From NCBI RefSeq assembly GCF_000327385.1, contig NW_008708301.1, positions 2,608,351-2,672,350 of the forward strand: a stretch of DNA of 64,000 nt, in the 5' to 3' direction. The notes below the pieces were generated by a model. That model saw only the letters and a list, made by a program, of their open reading frames with translations. It ran no database searches and was not told the origin of the DNA. A program made the position numbers and the translations under genes. Below, one piece after another: positions 15,701 through 24,692 of this stretch. Position 1 is the stretch's first letter. Every line of letters starts with the position of its first letter. This DNA comes from Lottia gigantea (lineage: Eukaryota > Mollusca > Gastropoda > Lottiidae).

Positions 15701-18700
15701 AAACAAGACACATTTTGAAGTTGCTCAAGTACAATAAGCTTACTGACAAGATTGGAAACATCATCTCAATTTGCGATATGCCCTGCCTTCAGTTACATTG
15801 CATTTTGTGTTTTTTTTTCCTCTAATCAAATTGTGTCATATTAACAGGTCACTGAAAGTAACACAACACAGCTTTGTGAAAATTGTTTTATAAAAAGCTG
15901 AAAACAAAACAAAAGGAAGGGTATAAAAAAGTGTGGCCTTGAGAAAAAAACAAGCCAATTACATTATCAGATAATCTATTGAAAATTTACCTAAATAAAT
16001 TACCTCATAATTAGAAAAGAATCGATTGTTTTACAGAAGAAAATGAATACAGATCATTTGAAGATAGTTTGACACTCTGAGACTACTGTTTAATTATTTA
16101 TTATGAAGCAGCAAATAATTACTTTAAAAACTGATTAATGTTTTCAAAATGTATCCAAGTGGAAAAGGCTGCAATTATTCATCAGAGCACAATTATCACT
16201 AGTAGCAGACGGGTTAAGAAGGCTAAAAATGCTTTTAATTTATTAAATTGAGAACCACACAAAAAGTTGTTATTTTTCTATCAGACACACACCAAAATCC
16301 TAACTTACAGAACTTCAGTGGGGAAAACACGTTGCAGTGTTATTATAAATAAAAAAATATACCTTACACTTGGCCAACTCTCACAAGAACTGATCATGAA
16401 GTCTGAAGGGAGTGGGAATGCTCATTACTAAGAAAAGTTGACAACCCTTTAAGATGGGAAAAGATGAGGAATAAGGATTATCACAGAGCCAATGTGAACT
16501 ATTATTTTTTTATGATATTGCCCAGAACAGCCCTAAATATATCAAAGCTTGTGTCGTAATTCCAGATCTAAACTCGACAGTAACTGTCTATTTGGAAGGA
16601 ATTCTATCTAAAATATGTGATTAAAGAAAACTTTTTGAACAAAAGATTCCTGACTCTTATGTTTCCAGCTGTTCTAAAAGAAAAAACTCCTGCCTGGCCA
16701 CGTTTTCTGTGGCTACTAAGAATGTTAACATTTTTGGCACCGGTAATGAGTTAGGAAGAAAAAAAGAATAATGAAAAAAGTGTGAGAAAGAATGATTAAT
16801 TTCAAGCTAGGCTGGCACATTACGTAATCAGTTAATTCATATTATTGATGGGAAAATCTCATTTATCATGAGAACTGCAGGAAGATTTGACGTTTTCTAT
16901 TCTAGCCTACTGATAGCATGATGTTGATTTCTTTCTACTAGACAAATACATCTTTTAATTACATCTCTAATCAATACTACACTCTAAAACTGGGATGAAT
17001 TATATAGATATATATTATCCTATCATAACTGGGATGTATTATATAGATATATATTATCTTATCATAACTGGGATGTATTATATAGATATATATTATGATA
17101 TCAAAACTAAATTTTTGAATGCTCAGTTATCACAACCCTGAGGCTTTCTAAAGCTGCGAATAGAAGAGGTACGGTGTCCGGTGCAGTGTATGGTGCGGAA
17201 TAATCTATACAAATGAAAATAGTAAACACAAAAGATGCGGGTACGGACATAATTTTGTTCTACTGTATCGATAATCCTGCACCATACACCTCACTGGACC
17301 TTGTCTATCCACACCTTTAGTTTCCAGTTTCATCGATCAGGCTTTAGGCGACACCAATTTATAAACTTGGATTACGGGCCCGCCGACCTGCTTTTTTGAC
17401 GAATCCCAATAAAAATAAAAATGAAAAAATCTATTTTTTTTTTATTCTTACTGTGTCCGCCGATGTAAAAATTTCAACACGAAATCCTAAAGGGACGTAA
17501 CTCGGTTGATAAGTTGTACTCGCTTAGCGAAAGCGTTCACTGTTGAATGGTCAGTCAGTGTTAATGAGACAAAAGGCTAGTTCCACGATGTTTTTGATAA
17601 CGGTACTACAAAGCAAGTACGCAAATGAGGTGCCTGCAAATTTCTAAAATAAATCTTGAACCGAAGCTATTTTCATTCGAAAGATAAATTGGTTTGTAAT
17701 ATGTTGATTGTTGGCTAGATAGTTTTATAATTTGTTGTATTATGAGATTAGTTCTGGAAATCTGGAAAAGCCTTTCAAAAAATAAAATAAACCAACAACA
17801 CATGATTTGTGATTTGGTTCGTTCCAGTCTGCAAATTTTGTAAAAATTCTCTCGTCGGCCATTATTCAATTGTTGTGATGAAAATACATCTATGTGAAAA
17901 TGTGAGAAAATGAGCGTTGAACTCGATGTTTATATCAACGTCTCCATATGTACCGAGGGCCGTGTCACAAAACGAACTATAGTGCGTGCCTCTGATGACG
18001 AAAATGTTGGTAATTTGTTGACGCGCTCCGGATGGCAGGACACAGAAGAAGTAACCGTCTCCAGCGTTAAAGCCGGTATCGAAATAGACCATGAAACTAC
18101 CGATGTAGAGATAGTTACACCCGTAGCAGTTTTAAGACTATTTAATTTTAAATCCATAAGGTTTAATCTGGTGTTTGTTTGTTTCCAAAGGATATAAATA
18201 AAGGTTTAAATACATTCCTTTTTCGTCTTCTTGAAATGCAGATTTTTTTTATTTTTTATTTTTATCCCCCCCTGCTCCCTGCTTTTTTCAAAAGTTTTGC
18301 CTGTAATTCAACTAATTAAATTGGTGTGGCCTTAAATTTTATATTATTAACGAAACTAAAATCTTAGTTAAATTATGATACAACATGTTTAGTGTCAACA
18401 CTAAAACCATTGTAACACCAAAACTTCAGAGCCCTATTCAAAATGGAACTACAATATTAAGTTATCAAATATAAACTACCAAAGAGTTTATATAGACAAA
18501 TTTTGATTGTTAAGCTTAAAAAAAATCAATGGAATGAATATCTTATTCCATTTTGTCTACAAATTAATATTTACCTATCCAAACTTTGATTATCAAATAA
18601 TTACTTTTTAATTTCACTATGGCTTCAAAATATAATTTATCTATCCTGATTTTGATCATCAACATTTTTTAATTCCATTTTGGCTACGAAAAAACATTAG

Positions 18701-21700
18701 TTTATCTGGCATTTAATCTATTTCAATACAATAATAATTTTTGTAGGGTTACATAAAGACGATAGTTATCTGATGATTTCTGGAAAAATCAACATTGACC
18801 AAAGACTTCCAGGAACCGTAGATGAGAAATTCCTATAGATTTCTACCAAATCAACTGACTCTTGCTCTCTTCATTTCTCAAAGTTTGACAGCAGAATGAT
18901 AAGTTGATGTGTTTCTATACATTTATTTCTACAAACTATACTCATTTAACATGACAAATTTCTTCAACCATTTCATATCTTTTTGTCTCTTTTGACAATT
19001 CCAATTTTTCAAGATTACCAAATTCTGTAGGAATTGATTGAAGTATTTGATAGTTTGTGTCAGAATGTTGCAGTAAGATTTGTAAAGAGTTGAATAGATT
19101 GATGAGAATATTGGACATGATAAATTTATACTGGAGAAAAAATACTGCGTAAATTTTAATCCTTATGGAATTTTCATGAATTTCTCACATATTGATGAAT
19201 CTGTACATTAAAGATTAAATCATTGAATGGATGAATAAATGGAAAATGGGAATTCATTTCTAATATCAGTCTGATGTTAAATTGTTGGTAAATTTTACTC
19301 CAAACATGTATCCTTTTCTAGAATCATTTCAGAATGGACTAAAAAATGCAATGATTTTGAAAATTGGAAAATTTTAACTTGAAGCAAATTTACAAAAAAA
19401 ACAATAAACCAACTATTCAAAATTCTCAAATGTTATGCGCAAATCTATCAAATAATAACTTTTTAGTTTAATATTCATACACATGCAAATAATTGCAAAC
19501 TGGAGCTAAATTATGAATTATTTTGAAAACGTCAAGTTAAAAGATAACTATTTAGTCATATTTAACACAATTATGGTGCCAATAAAGTCAAACTTGTTCC
19601 AAGTGAGTTTTTAGATGCCTTTGACCCACTGGTTTTTACTTGGTAGAGTACTTACTTTTTTTGACGAAAAAAGTGGGATTATGATTACAGACAGTTCTAC
19701 TTGAAGATAAAGGTATATCTGAGAAGATGAGTTAGACCTTCTAGTAAATACCAATAAGATGAAGAGTGAAGTATTAGATTAGTATAAAATAACATAGTAA
19801 ATACTACAATAGGGTGAGGTATAATCTTTATCAAAATGTCTTGTGGCTAAAATTTCTTTACAAGTACTTTGTACCACTCTTAAACATATCACAATATTCT
19901 TAAAAATACACTGATCTTGGTAACAAATACTTGATCATGTACCACTGAGAGCAAATACAACAGTATCATTACAAATTACCTTATGGTACTACTTGGATGT
20001 AACATTGAAAAGGTTGAAAAGGTGAAAAAAGGATCACATCATGATGTACTGCTCCTTGATGCACTAATAAAATGAATCTTATAGTGTGTTCAGACAACTA
20101 AAGTTAACTATCAATCATTCCTCTAGTCCAGTTTTTGTAGACTTCTGCATGCGACAGATTAAACTTAAGCTGGCTTAACTTGCACCTACTTTGGAGGTGG
20201 TTTAAAACCTGACTTATATAGTTAATTTGGCTGTCTGAGCACTACTGGCTAACATTAAGCCAGTTATGTCATTTCTGCACTTAACAAATTCCCGCCATTA
20301 TTACCTATGACCCTGAACTTCCCCATAACTTCCAAGGTAATGTTGAAGCTGGCTTAACTTTTATGTCAGCATGAACGCTCACCTAAAAACAGTAAACGAT
20401 GCTGAAGAACGGTTGATAGTTCAGTTCAGCTGCCTTAAATTTAGTCATCTGAAAGCACTATAAGAGTTTGTTTCCTAAACTCTATACAAACTCTATCTTT
20501 ATGCAGGCTGAGTGGTTCCCTTGCTGAGAAACTTTGAGTCCAATTTTGGTAGCTGAGACTGTCCGAGATTAGTCAACAAAGTGAAAACTGTCTATCAGCA
20601 AGTTTATATTTCTGGGATAGAACATGCTGACTGAAAATGAGCAGGCTAGATTTAAAACAGATTCATTCAATAAAACCAAATTTGACAAACTATACATCCT
20701 ACTTTTACACTGTCATAGTTTACATTAGAAAATTTTTGGGAAAGGATCATGTATTCTACACTCAATTTACTCAAGTAAAAGAGTCTGTAATAAAGAAATG
20801 TGACATGATAATAAAATAAAGGAGGTAGAAAGAAGCAGAACACAGATACAAGAGAATTCTAATTTATCTTCAAGTACTGGAGATGTCACGTCCATGAAGT
20901 AGATAAGTGTAGAAAAACTGTTGCACCACTGTGACTAAGAGGACATAACTCTTATTGAAATGACAGAAATATTGACACAAGCCTATACAGTTGTCAATCA
21001 TTGGGTAACATGTGAGCAACTCGAGGCCTACTTGAAATATCGATTAGATCTGATGATAAGTAGACAATATCTCTATAATTTGTTTATTTTATTGATCATT
21101 GTCATCAAATGTAGGCAATGAATATTCATCTGCATATCATTTTAATCCTAATCTTGGCTACCATGTCAATGGTACTCTATCATTTTGATCAGGATAATAT
21201 TGGCAAGTTATCACACGTTTGAACAAAGGTTTGAAATCACAATTTAGGAGATAAAAATCCTTAAATCACCTTGTATGAAAATTATCAGTGTAAAATATTC
21301 TTAGACAATTGTACTCTGATCTTGTGGGGATGCTTCATTGCTTGCTTGAACATGTTGTGCTCTTAAGAATTTTAGTTCAACATACTGGGCAACAGTAAAA
21401 AAAAAAACTTTAAGATCTTTTTTAATAATAGTTCAATTGCTGTACAAAAATAATAATTTCTCCGCCTACACATGGGCTGTTACACATTTGGTTGCATCAA
21501 GTCTAGCAAAATAGAATTTAGATAGTTTTACTACCATATTACTTAGCACTTACATGGATGTCAGTTACAAATTATTTATCTTCTGCTAATGGGTCAGAAT
21601 TTATACATTTGATATTGTTTTTATCAACTGAATTTTTAGAAAAAGAAATATTCCAAGAAAGTGTGATATAAAATAGAACTAATGTAGAAGAAAAAATAAA

Positions 21701-23829
21701 TAAGAGTGTATATATAGTGAATTATAACTGATATTGTTTATTTATTTTCTATATTATTATCATATAACACTTGTCAACAATCATATTTGACACTAATCTC
21801 TTTCACATAATATATAGTTATATCAGAACATTTCACTGCACTATTTCTTCTGAGGTTAACTTCATTCTGTTTCATTTCTTCACCTACTACATGAAGCATG
21901 TATAGAGGTTATTCATTAAGCACAATATCAATTTGTCAAGTTGGCAATAAGGTACTGGCCTTAAAATGATTTAAAAAGATACAAAAACATTTTCTCTGAA
22001 TGTCATGACCATTTTTATCAATTTTACCTTATTCGAAAATCCAAAACAGCTGTTAAGATTCATTATCTATCATTATCTTTAAATTTTCAATTATTCAAAT
22101 AAACAATCATTACGAAAGTACTTAACAATTATTCTAACTATCAAAAAATCAAAAACCATCCTCATTATAATAAAGTCTAAAAAGGGGTATTATCTATCTT
22201 CATGAACAAATCAAAATTTGCTTGTGATTCAAAATCTTTCATCTTTTCAAATATTTTCCTAGAGATTTTTTTTTAACATTTTTATTTCTGTAGTTTTGGT
22301 CTGAGGTTGTCTTTATGTAAGAAATATTGTCACTGATCCCTAATGTAATCTTTACATGACCCAGAAGGATTGGTCCCTTATTTCAAATACAAACAACCCC
22401 CTAGTGTGAACTTGTATTTTTCTCTCCTTACAATAATAACCAGATATCTTACTTATATTTTCATAAGATCAATCCTTTATAATTTCATGTAATTTCATAC
22501 TCATACATTCAAAAGTTTAATTTACCAATCTCTCAGATTTCTTCAGGTCTGCATTATTTAATACAAAACACATACATTCTTTTGATCAAAGGAGAGTTTT
22601 TTTGTGAAAAAAAAAAAACTTTTTAACTTATTTTGCTTAATATAAGATTTTGATAAATATTTTATACTTTTAATCATTTCATATCATATAATAAAGAGAT
22701 GCAGACATACATTCAATCTGACGTTTGGTTCTCTCACAATTCATCAAAAGGTATAATGCCGCTTTAGACATGTGCGAAAATTATATTTACCCCAATGAAA
22801 TCAATCACAGTCCAAATTGGTGCAGTATGGCTTATGGTTTAAAAACGGCTTATAACTTCATAATTGAAATCAAGACAATTGCTCTTTTTATATTTAGTCT
22901 GAATCTGTGTAACAAGTTGGCAGGTTTAAAGTTAGCTCCATATTCCAACTGTAGAAGGGTCATGGAAATTTGGTAATCATAATACAAACGGTTGGAATCG
23001 GTCATTTTCACAAATTTCATAAAACATAATCTGTAAAGTGTCAGCAATGACCAGCACAAAATTAATGACTGCAACTCATATAACATAAGATGATGAGGTT
23101 GATCAACTTTTATTTTATCTCCAAGTCAAAATCTCATGATATTGTCTGTTTTTAGTTCTAATATTGTGGTAATATGCCACAATAATATTGCAACAATTTA
23201 CTGGTATAGATAGGTAATATAGATAGGTAATATAGATAGGTATGATATTGAACCCTTTCTATTTTTCATCATGTTGCTCAACTTGATAATTGATGCCTTG
23301 TTGATAGAATAACACTGGTATATAAGGCTATGGTATATTAGACTATGGTATATCAGACTGTGGTTTATCAAACTATGGTATATCAGACTGTGGTTTATCA
23401 AACTATGGCACCATGGTATATTAAACTATGGTATATCAAACTGTAGCATAATTATTTAACAATGGTATATTAAACTATGGTATATTAGACTTTGGTATAT
23501 TAGACTGTTGTGTATCAGGTGATAAATAACACTTAGATTATCATATTATGGTATATAGTATGCCACTATGCTAAATCAAAGTATCTTATTATGATATATC
23601 TGACTTCATGCCACAATGGTATATCAGAGTCTGAACTGTTTTGTCTAGCCTACGAAAGCTATCATCAGTATCTGCTGTCAGACAGGAGTCTGCAAGGAAA
23701 AAAGTTGCAGAACTTACCCAAAAGTCGAAAGGTTTCAACTTCATCCATATATAAGTTCAGGTATGCATGGTCGAGTGTTGCACATCCCAGCAAAACTATA
23801 CTCCTCAAAATTAAGGAAACCCCCTTCAT
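754..23829 (-). CDS. RYK: RYK-like Wnt receptor pseudokinase, 5' part (3 exons seen)
   Basis: Exons on the minus strand are 23829-23718, 1522-1392 and 853-754, together 114 codons plus one base, continuing off the left edge. Exon 1 starts at an ATG preceded by an in-frame stop. It encodes a signal peptide (MKGVSLILRSIVLLGCATLDHA) followed by YLNLYMDEVETFRLLG. Exon 2 continues with AELYYVRNGIINNYALSFNL, close to vertebrate RYK AELYYVRNDLISHYALSFNL. Exon 3 encodes NISKEGQVPNNLS (vertebrate NISVQGEVPRTLS). This is the N-terminal part of the Wnt-binding WIF domain; the transmembrane and pseudokinase parts lie outside the window. All joins have GT-AG ends and consistent phase (1, 0, 1). WIF1 is the other WIF-domain family but matches less well. 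The first intron is about 22.2 kb. Exon 1 sits head-to-head with CWC15. Confidence 0.9.
9515..10010. repeat. AT-rich degenerate tandem block (AATGATGATAATG motif)
   Basis: A 51-bp unit beginning ATATTAATGATAAT is duplicated almost exactly at about 9521 and 9572. It is followed by repeated AATGATGATAATGACATTTT and TAATAATGATAATG motifs. The 120-codon reading frame on the minus strand here (rich in His, Tyr and Ile) follows from the simple repeat and is not a gene. Confidence 0.8.
10170..10456. other. Assembly gap (287 N)
   Basis: A run of 287 undetermined bases directly abuts the 57/49-bp minisatellite on its right side. The left flank is unrelated AT-rich sequence, so the array's left boundary, and probably further repeat units, are missing from the assembly. 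Any reading frame crossing the gap is meaningless. Confidence 0.98.
10457..11664. repeat. Minisatellite with 57-bp and 49-bp unit classes
   Basis: I count 22 complete units plus a partial one. The long unit (57 bp) starts CTACTAGAACACCACATC and contains CAACCATTCAACCATC. The short unit (49 bp) lacks the internal 8 bp TTCAACCA. The order from left to right is L, S x5, L, S x3, L x8, S, L x3, then partial. Variants are shared between non-adjacent units: ATC for ACC after GAAC, CCCC for CCTC, CTCTAAT for CTCAAAT, and AATCATATATT in two long units. This indicates block duplication. It lies in RYK intron 1 and is truncated by the assembly gap. Confidence 0.95.
14087..14108. repeat. Perfect 22-bp palindrome
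   Basis: AATTGTTATAA is followed immediately by its exact reverse complement. It is wholly AT-rich apart from two G/C pairs and lies in RYK intron 1. It may be chance in such AT-rich DNA, or a cruciform-prone site. Confidence 0.7.
15480..15631 (-). CDS. Exon-like ORF of unknown identity inside RYK intron 1
   Basis: On the minus strand a plausible acceptor (ATCTGCTCAG) is followed by an open frame. It encodes GEVLYKKNLKLLDALANTER, then ELTEWSPSPVFKFTAVNITG, then LKSHVDSRGQ and a stop. The composition (charged, Trp-containing, few simple runs) looks more protein-like than the surrounding spurious frames. An internal donor, GCA then GTAAAT at about 15527, would make it a 104-nt internal exon instead. 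I do not recognise the family. It could be part of a nested gene, an alternative terminal exon of RYK (its entry phase fits exon 1), or chance. Confidence 0.3.
16988..17104. repeat. Tandem repeat, 3 x 39 bp
   Basis: Three consecutive units begin AACTGGGATG at 16988, 17027 and 17066. Each contains TTATATAGATATATATTAT and they differ at a few bases. The array directly precedes the foldback element at 17148. Confidence 0.9.
17148..17320. mobile_element. Foldback/MITE-like element, 173 bp
   Basis: The ends are imperfect inverted repeats of about 55 bp. The left arm opens CTAAAGCTGCGAATAGA and continues into GTGTATGGTGCGGAATAAT. The reverse complement of the right arm reads CTAAAGGTGTGGATAGA and continues into GTGTATGGTGCAGGATTAT. 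There is no coding capacity and no obvious target-site duplication. It is most simply a non-autonomous DNA transposon, sitting 22 bp from the left end of a larger inverted-repeat unit. Confidence 0.7.
17910..18197 (+). CDS. Hypothetical 95-aa protein in inverted-repeat unit
   Basis: The ORF starts MSVELDVYINVSICTEGRV with a favourable start context (AAAATGAGC). It runs through a charged, Val/Thr-rich region (IVRASDDENVGNLLTRSGW, EIDHETTDVEIV) to TAA. The stop overlaps an AATAAA signal, as expected of a very compact transcription unit. The region has more CpG and CG-containing codons than the rest of the intron. A minus-strand frame overlaps it, so the coding strand is not certain, but start context and poly(A) signal favour plus. 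A weak donor near 18158 would allow splicing instead of the last ~12 codons. I recognise no domain. It is nested in RYK intron 1 on the opposite strand. Confidence 0.4.
   Translation: MSVELDVYINVSICTEGRVTKRTIVRASDDENVGNLLTRSGWQDTEEVTVSSVKAGIEIDHETTDVEIVTPVAVLRLFNFKSIRFNLVFVCFQRI
18197..18202 (+). promoter_or_regulatory. Poly(A) signal AATAAA for the 95-codon ORF
   Basis: The canonical AATAAA begins at the last base of the TAA stop codon of the small ORF. Confidence 0.45.
20078..20464. mobile_element. MITE-like element, 387 bp
   Basis: The left end is CTTATAGTGTGTTCAGACAA; the reverse complement of the right end is CTTATAGTGCTTTCAGATGA. Inner parts also pair (ACTATCAATCATTC against ACTATCAACCGTTC). 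The interior has a direct repeat, AGCTGGCTTAACTT at about 20175 and 20351, and a small hairpin around CTGGCTAACATTAAGCCAG. There is no coding capacity or clear target duplication. It is a non-autonomous DNA transposon of undetermined superfamily in RYK intron 1. Confidence 0.7.
23205..23243. repeat. Short tandem repeat, 3 x 13 bp
   Basis: The unit TATAGATAGGTAA is repeated three times in succession, the last ending TATG. Confidence 0.85.
23315..23520. repeat. Degenerate 15-bp tandem repeat (GGTATATCAGACTAT)
   Basis: About a dozen units of 15 bp alternate between GGTATATTAGACTAT, GGTATATCAGACTGT and GGTTTATCAAACTAT. Because 15 is a multiple of three, the minus strand reads as a repeated HSLIY peptide, a by-product of the repeat. 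It ends just before RYK exon 1. Confidence 0.85.
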
Positions 23830-24692
23830 TTTCCATGAAAATAAAAGCACTCGTTCTCATGAATCGATTTTACTGTTATGTTTGACATACTCTTACAAAC
23901 TCATATTTTCTTTTTGGCCTTAACCTTCAAGCTGAAATGTTGCCAAAAATAAATAATCACCCAATCAGATTATTTCTTGAAGTAAGTATGATTGGTTGAT
24001 TAGTATTGACTGTAGATTAGGTTTCACAGTATACTCAACTAATTAGTTGATTAGTGGAATATAGCACATAAGAACTCTTTTGGGTTCGAGGCTAATTTGT
24101 CAAAGCAAGATGGCCGCTGTTTAGCTCCAATCTCAAGGATTCCTTATTTTAAGCATTTTGTAACTGTAATAATATAATAAGAATATAATATTTAGTATAG
24201 ATTAATAGATAGAAAGGTATTTGAACGTTTTGTAATGAAATTTTCCCTCAGATATCTGTGTTGTACAAGATTTTAATGTTTGCGTTCTTGTGTCTTGAAT
24301 TTGTCAACGCAAACCTTTATAACACATAAAGAATTCTTGAATATTGTGATTTATTTTTACCAGTGTATGTGTCTTAATGCATACTATATATATTTTTTTG
24401 TATTTTGTGACTTGTTTATTCGATTAAACCATAAGAATATTATTTAATTGTTTCCCTACTAACCATGTTAATTGTCATAATTGTGTGAATTTGCGCAAAC
24501 ATCACTCAGTTACAATGTAACTAATGTTTATAGATTTCTTTCTCAGTCTCACATTATCTCTAGATATGGAAATAGAATTATCTACTATTGTTGACCACTG
24601 TGTTGTGTTTTTAATTCATAAATTCATGTTTTCATTGATGTAGGCAATACTGATATACAAATCTCCAGACAGATAGTTCAAACTAAATCAAA
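23830..24692. promoter_or_regulatory. Shared RYK/CWC15 divergent promoter region
   Basis: This 863-bp spacer separates the RYK and CWC15 start codons. CCAAT boxes occur on both strands (CCAAT at 23961-23965, ATTGG at 23991-23995). A YY1-type element follows at 24107. The stretch 24118-24692 is probably CWC15 5' UTR; an acceptor-like TGATGTAG before 24645 suggests a 5'-UTR intron, but I could not fix its donor. Promoter function is inferred from position and motifs. Confidence 0.6.
24107..24117 (+). promoter_or_regulatory. YY1-type element AAGATGGCCGC
   Basis: This exactly matches the AANATGGCNGC core recognised by YY1, which in animal housekeeping genes usually sits just downstream of the transcription start in the sense orientation. 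It suggests CWC15 transcription starts near 24.1 kb. Confidence 0.6.

Larger units (their letters stand above)
17343..18336. mobile_element. ~1-kb inverted-repeat unit, CpG-richer, carrying a small ORF
   Basis: The left end reads TTTAGGCGACACCAATTTA; the reverse complement of the right end reads TTTAAGGCCACACCAATTTA. Further inside, the arms stay alignable over about 90 bp (TTGGATTACGGGC against TTGAATTACAGGC, then ATAAAAATAAAAAT followed by AAAAAATCT). The interior is visibly richer in CpG than its surroundings. It holds a 95-codon plus-strand ORF with a poly(A) signal, and an ATG with a YY1-like context on the minus strand at 17862. I cannot name a transposon family and see no clear target-site duplication. 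It could be a DNA element or a captured gene. Confidence 0.5.
1523..23717 (-). other. RYK intron 1 (about 22.2 kb)
   Basis: This stretch would look like a gene desert, but it lies between RYK exons 1 and 2. The donor is GTAAGT just below 23718 and the acceptor is TTGTAG just above 1522. It is AT-rich and mostly without recognisable content. Listed separately are a duplicated AT-rich block, an assembly gap, a minisatellite, a palindrome, an exon-like ORF, three inverted-repeat elements and small tandem repeats. From 1523 to 9514 and from 11665 to 14086 I see nothing I can support as functional. Confidence 0.85.

Noticed and set aside
17930-18157. 75-codon minus-strand frame over the 95-codon ORF
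   Set aside because: The plus frame has better start context and a poly(A) signal at its stop; the minus frame has neither. It is kept only as a caution about strand.
19654-19674. Terminator-like hairpin, ACTTTTTTT and AAAAAAGT
   Set aside because: A chance A/T inverted pair in an animal intron; factor-free terminators do not apply here.
22725-22976. 83-codon plus-strand frame
   Set aside because: It has no splice context, homology or composition distinguishing it from random AT-rich sequence.
23198-23401. Minus-strand frame with repeated HSLIY
   Set aside because: A by-product of a 15-bp tandem repeat whose period is divisible by three.
23591-23923. 110-codon plus-strand frame
   Set aside because: It lies antisense over RYK exon 1, whose minus-strand reading has a signal peptide, a donor and clear homology.
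24080-24096. B-box-like GGTTCGAGGC near the CWC15 promoter
   Set aside because: No A box or cloverleaf is found upstream at the right distance, so it is not a tRNA gene.
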